Shown: positions 23,195-33,996 of the stretch, piece after piece | Layout: each line of letters opens with the position of its first letter | How positions within the stretch are numbered: the stretch's first letter is position 1 | Origin: Vicinamibacteria bacterium | GTDB lineage: Bacteria; Acidobacteriota; Vicinamibacteria; Vicinamibacterales; UBA2999 | Reading direction: 5' to 3' | DNA length: 42,658 nucleotides | Assembly: GCA_025938035.1 (NCBI GenBank) | Contig: JAICQE010000012.1 | Span: 1 to 42,658, forward strand | Position numbers and translations under genes: made by a program | The notes under the pieces: generated by a model | The model's database searches: none | What the model was told of the DNA's origin: nothing | Seen by the model: only the letters and a program-made list of their open reading frames with translations

Positions 23195-25120
23195 ATGTTC
23201 AGGGATGCGCCTGCGGCACTGGCTCTCGCCTCGGCCATTGGCACGATCGCCATCGGCTGTGGGAAGACCGGACCGCCCGCGGAAACGGATCGACCCGTGA
23301 CGACCACCTCAGCACAGGAACGCGACATCCACAGCTACGCCCGGCCTGAAGACGTGCGCGTGACACATGTCGCCCTCGATCTCGACGCCGACTTCGACGC
23401 CCGCGTCCTCAGCGGAACCGCAACGCTGACCCTTCACCGGAATGCGTCCGCTAACCAGGTCGTGCTCGACACCAAAGGACTGGAGATCCAGCGCATCAGC
23501 GGCGGCGGCAGCGATCTGAAGTTCGCGCTCGGCGGCGAAGACCGGATCCTCGGGCGCCCACTGACGGTCGATCTGCCGCCGAACGTCTCCGAAATCACCA
23601 TCGCTTACCGCACGAGCCCTGAAGCGGGCGCGCTGCAGTGGCTGCAGCCGTCGCAGACGGCCGGTGGCAAGCGTCCCTACCTGTACTCGCAGGGTCAGGC
23701 GATCTTCACGCGCACGTGGATCCCGACGCAGGACTCGCCGGGCGTGCGCCAGACCTACTCCGCGCGCATCACGGTACCGCGCGATCTGCACGCCGTGATG
23801 AGCGCCGAACAGCTCACGCCGAAGGGGACGGAAACCGCGACCGGCCGCGCCTTCGAATTCCGGCTGACGCATCCCGTGCCTCCCTATCTCATCGCCATCG
23901 GCGTCGGCGACCTTGCCTACCGCCAGGTCGGGCCGCGGACGGGTGTCTACACCGAGCCGGCCATGCTCGACGCGGCGGCAAACGAGCTCATCGATCTCGA
24001 GAAAATGGTCACCGCCGCGGAATCGCTGCTCGGACCGTACCGCTGGGGACGGTTCGACGTGCTCGTCCTGCCACCCTCGTTCCCGCTCGGCGGCATGGAG
24101 AACCCGCGTCTCACCTTCGCCACGCCGACGATCATTGCCGGCGACCGTTCGCTCGTCTCGCTCATCGCCCACGAGCTGGCGCACTCCTGGTCGGGCAACC
24201 TCGTGACCAACGCCACGTGGAGCGGATTCTGGCTGAACGAAGGCTTCACCACGTACGTCGAGAACAGGCTGATGGAAGTGCTCTACGGCGCCGACCGCGC
24301 GCGGATGCTGCAGGTCCTCGACCGGCGCTCGCTCGACACCGAGATCAAGCGCCTCGGGCCCACGCACAAGGACACGATCCTCAACCAGGATCTCGCCGGG
24401 CGCGATCCGGACGATGCGGTGACCGACATCGCGTATGAGAAGGGCGCCACCTTCCTCCGCACGATCGAAGCCGCGGTGGGACGCGATCGGTTCGACAGCT
24501 TCCTGCGCGGCTATTTCGACCGCCACGCCTTCCACTCCATCACCACCGCGGAGTTCTTCGCGGATCTCCGCCAGCACCTCTTGAACGGGGATCGGCAGCT
24601 CGAAGAACGGTTGAAGGTGCAGGAGTGGCTCTATCAGCCCGGGCTGCCGGACAACGCCGTTGTTCCGTCATCAGACACGCTCGCGCGCGTCGAGCAGGAC
24701 GTCAAGGCATTTGCGGCGGGCGCGCCAGCCGCCACCATCAAGAGCGCATCGTCGTGGAGCACGCAGGAGTGGCAGCACTTCGTCGGGTCGCTGCCCGACA
24801 AGCTGACGCCCGCCCAGCTCGCCGATCTGGATCGCACGTTCCGCCTCAGCGACCGGCGCAACGCCGAAGTGCTGTTTGCCTGGCTGCGCGTCGCGATTCG
24901 AAACCGGTACGAGCCAGCCATGCCGGCGCTCGAGCGGTTCCTCACCTCGCAGGGGCGACGCAAGTTCCTGAAGCCGCTCTATGAAGATCTGATGAAGACC
25001 GACTGGGGCAAGGAGGACGCGCGCCGCATCTACGGCCGCGCGCGCCCGCTCTACCATGCCATGTCGACGAACACGCTCGATCCGATCGTCTCCGGCTCCG
25101 CTGCGAAGGGCGGTTCCTAG
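23195..25120 (+). CDS. M1-family aminopeptidase lipoprotein (leukotriene-A4-hydrolase-like)
   Basis: 641 residues from ATG 23195. A lipoprotein signal peptide ends at Cys22 ('ASAIGTIAIGCGKTG'), so it should be lipid-anchored in the envelope. N-terminal beta domain to about residue 190; catalytic domain with the substrate-binding 'GGMENPRLTF' and zinc motif 'HELAHSWSGNLV…WLNEGFTTYVE' (two His, catalytic Glu, third-ligand Glu); a C-terminal helical domain of LTA4-hydrolase C type ('FLTSQGRRKFLKPLYEDLMKTDWGKEDARRIYGRARPLYHAM'). It removes N-terminal residues from peptides. The plus-strand gene is convergent with the small gene at 25128. No cofactor or partner genes nearby. Confidence 0.94.
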   Translation: MFRDAPAALALASAIGTIAIGCGKTGPPAETDRPVTTTSAQERDIHSYARPEDVRVTHVALDLDADFDARVLSGTATLTLHRNASANQVVLDTKGLEIQRISGGGSDLKFALGGEDRILGRPLTVDLPPNVSEITIAYRTSPEAGALQWLQPSQTAGGKRPYLYSQGQAIFTRTWIPTQDSPGVRQTYSARITVPRDLHAVMSAEQLTPKGTETATGRAFEFRLTHPVPPYLIAIGVGDLAYRQVGPRTGVYTEPAMLDAAANELIDLEKMVTAAESLLGPYRWGRFDVLVLPPSFPLGGMENPRLTFATPTIIAGDRSLVSLIAHELAHSWSGNLVTNATWSGFWLNEGFTTYVENRLMEVLYGADRARMLQVLDRRSLDTEIKRLGPTHKDTILNQDLAGRDPDDAVTDIAYEKGATFLRTIEAAVGRDRFDSFLRGYFDRHAFHSITTAEFFADLRQHLLNGDRQLEERLKVQEWLYQPGLPDNAVVPSSDTLARVEQDVKAFAAGAPAATIKSASSWSTQEWQHFVGSLPDKLTPAQLADLDRTFRLSDRRNAEVLFAWLRVAIRNRYEPAMPALERFLTSQGRRKFLKPLYEDLMKTDWGKEDARRIYGRARPLYHAMSTNTLDPIVSGSAAKGGS

Positions 25121-25127
25121 GCGGTTT

Positions 25128-25355
25128 CTACACGACCGCGCCCCTCAGCTTGTCGCCGTGAGGCGCCGTGAGCGTCTCCGGATCCATCGGGTCGCGGTCT
25201 TCGTGGGTCCTCGCCTCGTGCCGACACGTCGCCATGCCGACGATGGCGCCAACGGTTCCCGCCGCAACGGCGCCCAATGCGATCCATTCGGCATAGCCTG
25301 CCTGCCGGCCCGACGGACGAGTCTGAATAGGAATAGGGTCGTTCAGCTTGTCCAC
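25128..25355 (-). CDS. Small single-pass membrane protein, unknown
   Basis: 75 residues from GTG at 25353-25355, preceded by a strong aaggagg Shine-Dalgarno (complement of about 25360-25366). One hydrophobic helix ('YAEWIALGAVAAGTVGAIVGMATC', ~21-44) is followed by a charged tail 'RHEARTHEDRDPMDPETL'. No recognised family. The strong ribosome site argues that it is a real gene despite its size. Confidence 0.65.
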   Translation of the reverse strand: MDKLNDPIPIQTRPSGRQAGYAEWIALGAVAAGTVGAIVGMATCRHEARTHEDRDPMDPETLTAPHGDKLRGAVV

Positions 25356-25502
25356 GTTGCCTCCTTGGGTAGCTGAGTGGCCTGGGTTGCCTAGGTTGCC
25401 TGGGGTCGATGCAGGAATCAGGCCTCAGGCGCCAGGCCGTGGGAGTAGGCGATCTTGAACCGCTGTTCAGTCGTCTTCGCGGACACACCGCGGGCTGCGG
25501 AG

Positions 25503-25508
25503 TATGAT
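25503..25508 (+). promoter_or_regulatory. -10-like TATGAT eight bases before the GTG
   Basis: TATGAT ends 8 nt before GTG 25517; no Shine-Dalgarno. Part of the leaderless-like set. Confidence 0.35.
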
Positions 25509-25516
25509 CGCCAGCC

Positions 25517-26677
25517 GTGATTGCTCTCGTACTCGCTCTTGGTCTTGCCCTGCAGGGTGCACCCGGCGGCCGCGGCGCCGTCGCTCCCGGTGTCGTCACC
25601 GGCCAGATCCTGACTCGCGATGGCGCCCCGGCCACGGCGGTCCGCGTGGCCGCGATTCCCGCGCCGCCTGCACGGGCGCGTGAGGGTCTCAACTACTACG
25701 TGCCTCCGCCGCCGACGCGCGTGACGCAGACCGACGATCAGGGGCGCTACCGCCTGACCAACCTTCCCCCGGGCGACTATCTGATCGCCGCGGGTCTCAT
25801 CGGTGTCGGCACCTACTACCCCAACGAAACCGACTGGCTGCGCGCGTCCGCGGTGACGGTGACGGCCGATAAGCCGGCCGCCGTCGACATCAGGATGGTC
25901 ACGCCCACCGGCGCGCAGGTCAGCGGGCGCGTGACCCCGCCGCCGGCCGCCGATGCGGGCGAAATCGCCGTGCTATCGGGAATCAGTCTCGCGGAAGTCG
26001 CCGAGATCGCAGTGGGAGCCGACGGCCGATTCGTGTTCGGACGCGTTCCCGCTGGACGATATCTCGTCAGCCTCTTCCCCACGCCGCCCGGCCTCGGATC
26101 GCTGGCGGTCGACCTTCGCGACGCCGACGCGACGGCGCTGGAAATCAAGCGCCCGCCCACATACGCCGTCAGTGGACGTGTGATCACCTCAGGCGGCCCG
26201 GTGCCCAAAGGACTGCTCGCGCTGGTGACAGACAGGAGCTACGTGCCGATCGCGATCAACCCCGATGGCACGTTCACGGCTCGCGCGCAGCCCGCGCGCC
26301 ATCGGTTCGAGTTCAACGGCATGCCGGCCGGTTACCGCCTCAGCGCGGCACGGCAGGGATCGCAGGACATCTCAACGGGGCTGACCGTCGGCAATGCAGA
26401 TATCACCGGCGTCGTGCTGACGGTCGATGCGCCGCGCGACCTCCCGCGCGTCAGAGGCACGATTGCCGGGCTCGGAAGACCGGCAACCGTGGAGATGAGA
26501 GGGCCGATCGTCGGCGCATTGACGACGGCGGTTGGAGCAAATGGGTCCTTCGAGTTCGCCGCCGCCACGCCGGGGCTGTACTACCTGCGGGTGCCCGAAG
26601 CGCCGGAACTCGGCACCGTGCCCGTCGTTGTCAGCAGGCCGGGGGCTGAGATCCAATTGAGAGTTCCCAGTAAATAG
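25517..26677 (+). CDS. Exported carboxypeptidase-regulatory-like (beta-sandwich) protein
   Basis: 386 residues from GTG with a short hydrophobic leader ('MIALVLALGLALQGAPG'). At least three beta-sandwich units of the carboxypeptidase-regulatory type are visible: 'VVTGQILTRDGAPATAVRVAAI…TDDQGRYRLTNLPPGDYLIAAG', 'QVSGRVTPP…GADGRFVFGRVPAGRYLVSLF', 'AVSGRVITSGGPVPKG…NPDGTFTARAQPARHRFEF', and a fourth weaker one 'RVRGTIAGLG…GANGSFEFAAATPGLYYLRV'. Such proteins lack catalytic residues and are thought to be surface or periplasmic binding modules, abundant in Acidobacteria. Convergent with the SGNH hydrolase gene. No partner visible. Confidence 0.85.
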   Translation: MIALVLALGLALQGAPGGRGAVAPGVVTGQILTRDGAPATAVRVAAIPAPPARAREGLNYYVPPPPTRVTQTDDQGRYRLTNLPPGDYLIAAGLIGVGTYYPNETDWLRASAVTVTADKPAAVDIRMVTPTGAQVSGRVTPPPAADAGEIAVLSGISLAEVAEIAVGADGRFVFGRVPAGRYLVSLFPTPPGLGSLAVDLRDADATALEIKRPPTYAVSGRVITSGGPVPKGLLALVTDRSYVPIAINPDGTFTARAQPARHRFEFNGMPAGYRLSAARQGSQDISTGLTVGNADITGVVLTVDAPRDLPRVRGTIAGLGRPATVEMRGPIVGALTTAVGANGSFEFAAATPGLYYLRVPEAPELGTVPVVVSRPGAEIQLRVPSK

Positions 26678-26685
26678 GTCCGCAC

Positions 26686-27504
26686 CTACTGCATCAACTC
26701 TTTCACACGGGCGTGAATCGCGTCCGCCCAGATCTTGTAGCCCTGGGCGTTCGGATGCAGACCGTCCGGCATGATGTCCGCCGGCAGCGTCCCATCCGCG
26801 GCGAGGAATCTGTCGCCGATGTCCATGTAGAACACGCGCTGGTTGTCCGCGATCGTCGCGAGCTTCTCGTTGATCGCCTTGATCGACGCGCGGAACGGGT
26901 TGTCGGCTGCGGGCCCGCGCGGGAAGACGCCGAGGAGCAGCACCTTGGCCTGCGGCTGGCGCTTCAGGAACTCGTTGACGATCGCGCGATCGCCCTCGGC
27001 GATGTCGTCGTTGGGGTTGCGGTTGATGTTATTGGTCCCGAGCATCAGGACGATCAGCTTCGCCTGAAAGCCGTCGAGCTCGCCGTTCTGCATGCGCCAG
27101 AGGACGCCCTGTGTCGTGTCGCCGGCAATGCCGAAGTTGGCGGCCTTCAGCGGCGCGAAGTACTCGTTCCATACCGGCAGGCCGCGCTGCTCCTGACGCC
27201 ACCAGTCGGTGATCGAGTCGCCGACGAACAGCAGGTCGATGTTCCCGCCGCTGGCAACTTCCAGGAAGCTCTTATGCCGCGCATCGTCTCGTGGCCGCGG
27301 TTCGGTTGCGGGACCGAGCGGGGGCAGCGGACCACGCCCACGTCCGGGTCCGGCGGCGGGAGCACCCGGCGCCCCCGGTCCGGCGGGCGTCTGGACGACT
27401 GGCGGCGCAGCCGGCGCCGGCGCCGGCTCCTGCTGCGCGGCAGCAACGGTGGCACCCAGTGCGAAGACGATGGCGGTCAGAGCGGTCAGCATTCTCTCGA
27501 GCAT
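26686..27504 (-). CDS. Exported SGNH/GDSL-family hydrolase
   Basis: 272 residues from the ATG at 27502-27504; a GTG one codon earlier is possible. The signal peptide ('LTALTAIVFALGATVAAAQ') is followed by an Ala/Pro/Gly low-complexity linker to about residue 70. Catalytic domain: block I 'LLFVGDSITDWW' (nucleophile Ser), block II Gly in 'NFGIAGDTTQGVLWRM', block III 'LMLGTNNIN' and block V 'DGLHPNAQGY' (Asp and His). It is a carbohydrate or lipid esterase by family, similar to platelet-activating-factor acetylhydrolase-like acetyl esterases. It is divergent from the tannase-family gene, and a second SGNH hydrolase lies at 33.1 kb with the same block layout. Confidence 0.9.
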   Translation of the reverse strand: MLERMLTALTAIVFALGATVAAAQQEPAPAPAAPPVVQTPAGPGAPGAPAAGPGRGRGPLPPLGPATEPRPRDDARHKSFLEVASGGNIDLLFVGDSITDWWRQEQRGLPVWNEYFAPLKAANFGIAGDTTQGVLWRMQNGELDGFQAKLIVLMLGTNNINRNPNDDIAEGDRAIVNEFLKRQPQAKVLLLGVFPRGPAADNPFRASIKAINEKLATIADNQRVFYMDIGDRFLAADGTLPADIMPDGLHPNAQGYKIWADAIHARVKELMQ

Positions 27505-27560
27505 CACGGCGTTCCCCCGGCGAAGGTTATACCTTACTATTCCGACCGGAGGAACTCACA

Positions 27561-29144
27561 ATGCGCGTCGTCATTGCCGCCTCGCTGCTTCTCGTTGCCG
27601 CCGCACCGGTTGCGGCGCAGCCGTTCGTCAACGCGAAGAGCTCCCTTGCCAATTTCACAGTGGCCGCCACGGCACCGCAGAGGACGTGCGACAGCCTGAG
27701 CGCCTTCAAGAGCGACGGCGTCACCACGATTCAGGCGCGCGTCGTCGCCGCAACGGCAGACACGCCGCAGCATTGCCGCGTCGTCGGCCTCATCGCGCCC
27801 GAAATCGCGTTCGAGGTCAATCTGCCCGACCGCTGGAACCGGCGCTTCTACATGACGGGCAACGGCGGCCTGGCCGGCGACGCGGTGGACACACCGAATA
27901 ACGCGGACCGCACGGCTGGTCTGAGCAACGGCTTCGTGCACGCACGGACGAATACCGGGCACGACTCGCGGAAGGAGCCAAGCGGCTCGTTCATCCTCAG
28001 CAACCCGCAGAAAGCGATCGACTACGCCTATCGCGCCGTGCACGTGACCGCCGAGCTCGCCAAGAAGGTGGCGGACTACTACTACGCGCAGCCGGTCCAG
28101 TTCTCGTACTGGAATTCGTGCTCCAACGGCGGCCGCCAGGGGTTGCTCGAGGCGCAGCGGTATCCCGACGACTTCGACGGGATCGTCGCCAACGCACCCT
28201 GGGTCGATCAGACGGGATTCACCATCGGCGCGATGTGGAATCAGAAGGCGATGACGCAGGCACCCGTCTCGCCGGCGAAGATGCTGATCGTGGCGCAGAA
28301 GGTCATGGACAAATGCGACGCATTGGACGGCCTCAAGGACGGATTGATCGACGATCCGCGCGCGTGCCGCTTCGACGCGGCGCGCGACGTCCCCGCCTGC
28401 GCTGCCGGTGCCGACGGGGCCGACTGCCTCACCGCCGCGCAGGCGGCAACCGTCAACGCGATCTACAGCGGCCCGCTCAGCAAGGGGAAGCCGTTCATGT
28501 CCGGCTTCATGCCGGGAAGTGAAGCGGTGACGACGGCGGCCAACGGCAACACCAACAGCGGCTGGGTGGGCGCGATCGTGCCGGCACAGGCGGGCGCCAA
28601 GCCCGCTGATTTCAACCTGGCGGAAGGCGTCATGAAGTATCTGATTCTCGATCCGCCGCAGGCTGAGTACGACGCCATGACGTTCAACTACGACGCCGAC
28701 ACGGCACTCGTCGCGCGATGGAGCAAGCTGGCCGACGCCAAGGAAACGGATCTCTCCAGATTCCGCAGGAGCGGCGGCAAGCTGATCATGACCTACGGGT
28801 GGGCCGACCAGATCCTGCAGCCGATGATGGGCGTCACCTACTACGAAGGCGTCGTCGCGAAGAACGGCAGGAACACGTCGGATTTCGCCCGGCTGTTCAT
28901 GATGCCGGGTGTCGCACACTGTGGTGGCGGCGTCGGCCCGGATCGACATGACGCGGTGACGGCTGTCATCGACTGGGTCGAGAAGGGCAAGGCTCCCGAC
29001 ACGCTGCTGGCCAGCAAGGTCGCCAACGGTGCCGTCGTCCGCACGCGTCCGCTGTGTCCGTATCCGCAGGTCGCGCGTTACAAAGGACAAGGGAGCATCG
29101 ACGATGCGGCGAATTTCAGCTGCGTCGCGCCGCCCGGGCGTTAG
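27561..29144 (+). CDS. Tannase / feruloyl esterase family protein, exported
   Basis: 527 residues from the ATG at 27561, with ggaggaa ahead at good spacing and a signal peptide ('VVIAASLLLVAAAPVAAQ'). Alpha/beta hydrolase of the tannase family: 'SYWNSCSNGGRQGLLEAQRYPDDFDGIVANAPW' holds the catalytic Ser in the C-S-x-G-G motif, 'TYGWADQILQP' the Asp and 'PGVAHCGGG' the His; the CS…HC cysteines are the pair known to link Ser and His loops in fungal members. Family members cleave gallate or feruloyl/coumaroyl esters. The product acids would be substrates for the CoA-ligase operon at 14.4-19.3 kb (inference). The stop overlaps the convergent membrane-protein stop by a few bases. Confidence 0.9.
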   Translation: MRVVIAASLLLVAAAPVAAQPFVNAKSSLANFTVAATAPQRTCDSLSAFKSDGVTTIQARVVAATADTPQHCRVVGLIAPEIAFEVNLPDRWNRRFYMTGNGGLAGDAVDTPNNADRTAGLSNGFVHARTNTGHDSRKEPSGSFILSNPQKAIDYAYRAVHVTAELAKKVADYYYAQPVQFSYWNSCSNGGRQGLLEAQRYPDDFDGIVANAPWVDQTGFTIGAMWNQKAMTQAPVSPAKMLIVAQKVMDKCDALDGLKDGLIDDPRACRFDAARDVPACAAGADGADCLTAAQAATVNAIYSGPLSKGKPFMSGFMPGSEAVTTAANGNTNSGWVGAIVPAQAGAKPADFNLAEGVMKYLILDPPQAEYDAMTFNYDADTALVARWSKLADAKETDLSRFRRSGGKLIMTYGWADQILQPMMGVTYYEGVVAKNGRNTSDFARLFMMPGVAHCGGGVGPDRHDAVTAVIDWVEKGKAPDTLLASKVANGAVVRTRPLCPYPQVARYKGQGSIDDAANFSCVAPPGR

Positions 29145-30772
29145 GGAACGCCGCCGAGCGAGTCCGTACATCGCGCGGATGCGAAGCGCAGGCTGCGCTC
29201 GCGTATCTCGCGTACGTCGACGATCTGGAAGCATGTGCCGGCGAGGGCGCGATCCAGCGCTTCACCGCCCTCCTCCATCGTCGTCACCAGGGTCGCCTTG
29301 TCGATGTGGGCGTCGGTCAGCTCGCGCAGGATTCCCGTCGTGGTCTGCTGACTGTCCGCATACAGAAAGGTCCGGGTCCCGTATAACGGCGCCGTAATCT
29401 GATCGAACCACCAGACGTTGCTGAGGAGGACGTCCCCTGGCGACGTAACAGCGGCTGTCGTCGACACGATGCGCGCATACGCGCGCTTCGACCCCCGGAG
29501 TTCCCTATACGCGGCACGGCTGGTTGCCAGGCCCGCGATCAGGATCAGGGCGACGATGGCGATTCGTGCCGCTCGTCCGTAGCCAGGACCTAGAGCCTCC
29601 GAAGCGCCGTGCGCAGCAAGGACGATGACGACGGGGGCGGCCACGAGCAGGAATCGGGGTCCCCATTGCGCGCCACCGTCATGAGCCGCCGTCAGCACGA
29701 TCCCGAGGATTGACACCGCCGCCATCACATGCAGCCAGCGAACGCGACCGGCCGACGGGGTCGTCGGGACGAACGCCAACAGTGCCAATGGAAAGCCCTG
29801 CCACAACGATTCGCGCGGCAGCTCTTGGCGGGCGGCGAGCACGGAGACAAGCGCCACACCAGCTAACGCGATTAATTGCCGCCTGGCCAGGTCGAGGTTG
29901 ACGACTGCAGTCAGCCAGGCAGCCGCAACCAACGCGAACGCCACCACCGCGGCGGCGGCGTCAGGCACGAACCACGCATCGATCCGCTGCCATCGCGCTG
30001 AGAGGTAGTCGTCTGTCAGCGACACGAGACTCGCCGACGCGTGCGTGCCCATCACGGTACCGGCGTGAGCGTAGTTGGCGAGCGCGAAAGGCAGCAGAAT
30101 CGCCGCCGCCCCGGCGCCGAATGCCGCCCACCATCTGAAACCGAGAACGAGCCCCAGGCTACCGACGTACCAGACGGCTTCCGGCCGCAACAGGACAGAC
30201 AGGCCGCCCAGTACGCCGCTCGCCACGATCCACGGCGCGGGACGGCCTCGATCGATGCCGGCGAGCGCGAGCGCAGAGCTGCCGGCCGCCAGCGCAACAG
30301 CCGGCGCGTGCTCCCAGAACTCGAGCGAATAGAACAGCAGTGGATTCGCACCCACGGCGACGCAGGCAAGCATGCCGATCGACGTGCGCGGCGCAGCATG
30401 CCTACGCATCACGTTCAGCAGCGGCATCAACACGATGAACGCGATCGCCGGCAGCACATACGCGCCGCGCAGGCCGAGACTCGCAATCAGAGGAGCAGAG
30501 ACGACCGGGAAGAGCGGCGACTGAATGACGTGCCCGTGATCGCCGTGAACGGCAACCATCGTATCGACATGACGCACCGGCCGGCCGGCGATCTCCGGCA
30601 GGTCGAGCGCAAAAGGTCTGAGCGGATGATCGATCGCGTTGAGCGCGGCGATGAGCTTCAGCCCGGAATCGCCGCTGAAGAAGCCGTCGGGCGGCAGGGA
30701 CACGGCAAGCGACACGATGCCGGCCGTCGCGATCGCCATCGCCCCGGCGATCCATCCCCTACCTGAGCGCAT
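29141..30772 (-). CDS. Multi-pass membrane protein, putative glycosyltransferase family 39-like
   Basis: 543 residues from the ATG at 30770-30772, overlapping the upstream gene by 14 bp. Roughly ten hydrophobic helices from residue 8 onward. The first periplasmic loop has '[31 protein letters not shown]', resembling the acidic catalytic loop of polyprenyl-phosphate-sugar transferases, and a soluble C-terminal ~120 residues ('[31 protein letters not shown]'). A sugar- or lipid-transfer function at the membrane is a structural guess. Coupled with the AlkZ-like gene for no obvious reason. Confidence 0.75.
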   Translation of the reverse strand: MRSGRGWIAGAMAIATAGIVSLAVSLPPDGFFSGDSGLKLIAALNAIDHPLRPFALDLPEIAGRPVRHVDTMVAVHGDHGHVIQSPLFPVVSAPLIASLGLRGAYVLPAIAFIVLMPLLNVMRRHAAPRTSIGMLACVAVGANPLLFYSLEFWEHAPAVALAAGSSALALAGIDRGRPAPWIVASGVLGGLSVLLRPEAVWYVGSLGLVLGFRWWAAFGAGAAAILLPFALANYAHAGTVMGTHASASLVSLTDDYLSARWQRIDAWFVPDAAAAVVAFALVAAAWLTAVVNLDLARRQLIALAGVALVSVLAARQELPRESLWQGFPLALLAFVPTTPSAGRVRWLHVMAAVSILGIVLTAAHDGGAQWGPRFLLVAAPVVIVLAAHGASEALGPGYGRAARIAIVALILIAGLATSRAAYRELRGSKRAYARIVSTTAAVTSPGDVLLSNVWWFDQITAPLYGTRTFLYADSQQTTTGILRELTDAHIDKATLVTTMEEGGEALDRALAGTCFQIVDVREIRERSLRFASARCTDSLGGVP

Positions 30773-31556
30773 AGGTACCCGTCGCCAGCATCGTCGCGTA
30801 GCCCTCGGCAACGAGCGCACGGTTTCCGCGCCCCGCGTCTGGCCGCGACAGGCCGGTCACACGGGCGAGCTCGCCCGGCACCGTCATGCGCGCGCCGGCG
30901 AGAAACGACCGCGCGATCTGGCGCAGCGCCTCGTCGCGGCCGATGCGGTGGCGCAGCAGGTCGGGAAACCGGCTGATGGCGAGCGTCCAGAGATAAGTGA
31001 ACTTCGGCAGGTACACCGCTTCACTCGGGAGCACGATCATGGCCGCCTGCAGCTCGTCGAGCGCGCGGTTGAACGCAACACGATCCGTCACGCCCGATTC
31101 GCTGCGCAGATCGGACGACGCCATCTCCCATTCGCGCCGGAGCACTCTCAGCACCGCACGGGCGGCCGGGCTCAAACGCGTGCGTTCCCGCGAGGGCCGC
31201 ACACCCCACACCGCGTGGAAATACGGAATCAGCCGCGGGGCAATGAACAGCGGCCGGCCGCGGGCCAGCTTGGCGTAATACATCCGGCCACGGCGCACCA
31301 TCTGATCCTTCAACGTCCATGCGAGCGACGTCTCCGGGTCTTTCTGGACGTTTCGTGGCAGCACCGCGTCCCGCCGTCCGCAGACCGCGACGTACAGCGA
31401 GGGTCCTGGCCGCCGGGAATCGGTCAACGCGGCCGCGAATCCAACCTGTTCGACGAACCGCTCGGCGTCGCGGACCGTGGCGACGCACCGAGTCGCGTCG
31501 CGGCACCACCGCTCGTCGCGGTACTCTTCGACGTCCGGCGGAAGCTCGCCCTTCAA
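30759..31556 (-). CDS. AlkZ/YcaQ-like winged-helix protein (putative DNA glycosylase-related)
   Basis: About 265 residues from TTG 31556; the frame extends to 31622 but that would run into the divergent gene's coding start. TATACG lies 10 nt before the TTG. Features typical of HTH_42/AlkZ-related proteins are visible: '[17 protein letters not shown]', '[31 protein letters not shown]', '[41 protein letters not shown]', '[32 protein letters not shown]' (winged helix units). In AlkZ these tandem winged helices recognise DNA crosslinks; the catalytic QxQ motif is not seen here, so glycosylase activity is uncertain. First gene of a two-gene operon with the membrane protein. Confidence 0.65.
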   Translation of the reverse strand: MKGELPPDVEEYRDERWCRDATRCVATVRDAERFVEQVGFAAALTDSRRPGPSLYVAVCGRRDAVLPRNVQKDPETSLAWTLKDQMVRRGRMYYAKLARGRPLFIAPRLIPYFHAVWGVRPSRERTRLSPAARAVLRVLRREWEMASSDLRSESGVTDRVAFNRALDELQAAMIVLPSEAVYLPKFTYLWTLAISRFPDLLRHRIGRDEALRQIARSFLAGARMTVPGELARVTGLSRPDAGRGNRALVAEGYATMLATGTYALR

Positions 31557-31568
31557 TGCCCAACCTCG

Positions 31569-31574
31569 TATACT
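31569..31574 (+). promoter_or_regulatory. TATACT -10 box shared by divergent genes
   Basis: TATACT on the plus strand lies 20 nt before ATG 31595 with a ggagg Shine-Dalgarno between. On the minus strand the same site reads TATACG, 10 nt before TTG 31556. A nearly palindromic 'gtatac' may thus serve both directions. Confidence 0.35.
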
Positions 31575-31594
31575 CCGGCCTGGAGGATTACAGG

Positions 31595-33055
<1,461 letters not shown>

Positions 33056-33087
33056 ATGCGCCTGCAATGCAGGATGCAGAATTCAGA

Positions 33088-33909
33088 ATGCAGAGGGCTC
33101 GCATCGGCTTTCGCTCTTTTGCCCTTTGCCTTTTGCCCTTTGCCTTTTTGCCGTTTGCCTTTGCATTAACCGCATCCACCGCCTCTGCTCAGGCCGATCG
33201 TCCCACTCCCCGCACTGACCGCAACTCGCAGATCGCGCACGAGCGGCTGCTCGAGAAGGCCCGGCGCGGGCGCATCGACGTCTACTTCGCCGGCGATTCG
33301 ATCACCCGGCGATGGGGAGCGACCGATTATCCGGAACTGCTGGCCAACTGGCGGAAGAATTTCTTCGGTTGGAACGCGGCGAACTTCGGCTGGGGCGCCG
33401 ACACGATTCAGAACATCCTGTGGCGCCTCGAAAACGGAGAGCTCGACGATGTGCACCCGAAGGTGATTGTCCTTCTCGGCGGGACGAACAACGTCGGCGG
33501 CGCCGCGGCGACGGGCAACGAGGACGCCAGGGTCGACGACGTCAGCCGCGGGATCAAGGCGGTGCTCGACGTCATGCGCGCCAAGGCACCGCAAGCGACA
33601 ATCGTCCTGACGGCCATCTTTCCCCGCAACGACAACATGGCCGTGATGCCGGCGATCAACAGGATCAACGCCCGCATCGCCACGTTTGCCGACGGAAAGA
33701 CAATCCGTTTTCTCAACATCAACGATCGGCTCGCGGACGCCGAGGGGCGCCTCCTCGACGGGATGATGCACGACCGGCTGCATCCGACGGTGCAGGGTTA
33801 TCAGGTGTGGGCCGACGCGCTGAAGGTGATCCTGACAGAAGTGCTGGGACCGCCCGCTGCGGAGGATTCCGCTCCGCCGCCTACTGGTGATCCATCGGCG
33901 AGCCGCTGA
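33088..33909 (+). CDS. Second exported SGNH/GDSL hydrolase
   Basis: 273 residues from ATG 33088 (ATG 33067 also in frame). Its signal peptide 'FALCLLPFAFLPFAFALTASTASAQ' is encoded by a simple repeat of ttttgcc/ctttgcc. Catalytic domain: 'VYFAGDSITRRWG', 'NFGWGADTIQNILWRLENGELD', 'LLGGTNNVGG' and 'DRLHPTVQGYQVW' (Ser, Gly, Asn, Asp/His). It is paralogous to the SGNH protein at 26.7 kb, sharing block spacing and 'LW/RMQ/LENGELD'-type segments. It follows the CE15 gene by 32 bp, so probably the same transcript. Sugar acetyl-esterase activity is plausible. Confidence 0.88.
   Translation: MQRARIGFRSFALCLLPFAFLPFAFALTASTASAQADRPTPRTDRNSQIAHERLLEKARRGRIDVYFAGDSITRRWGATDYPELLANWRKNFFGWNAANFGWGADTIQNILWRLENGELDDVHPKVIVLLGGTNNVGGAAATGNEDARVDDVSRGIKAVLDVMRAKAPQATIVLTAIFPRNDNMAVMPAINRINARIATFADGKTIRFLNINDRLADAEGRLLDGMMHDRLHPTVQGYQVWADALKVILTEVLGPPAAEDSAPPPTGDPSASR
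33117..33164. repeat. ttttgccctttgcc simple repeat forming a signal peptide
   Basis: Imperfect tandem copies of (t)tttgcc(c). Just upstream, 33064-33094 has 'tgcagaattcagaatgcag'-type repeats. Both types are familiar from intergenic regions of related genomes; here they are coding. Confidence 0.65.
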
Positions 33910-33911
33910 CC

Positions 33912-33993
33912 TCGCGGATTTCGTGGGGCAAGCCTTGCAGGCTCGCCTCGCGAACCCGAAGGGTTCGCGCCACAGAAGTGAAATCCGCGCTCG
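33912..33993. repeat. Long nested stem-loop after the SGNH gene
   Basis: Outer arms cgcggatttc (about 33913-33922) and gaaatccgcg (about 33980-33989), with an inner perfect hairpin cgcgaaccc-gaa-gggttcgcg at 33949-33969. It lies between convergent genes and could act as a bidirectional terminator, though without T-tracts. Confidence 0.6.
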
Positions 33994-33996
33994 CGA

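Noticed and set aside
23309..24577. 422-codon open frame on the minus strand
   Set aside because: Antisense shadow of the M1 aminopeptidase gene with no recognisable domain.
27537..29234. 565-codon minus-strand open frame
   Set aside because: Antisense shadow of the tannase-family gene.
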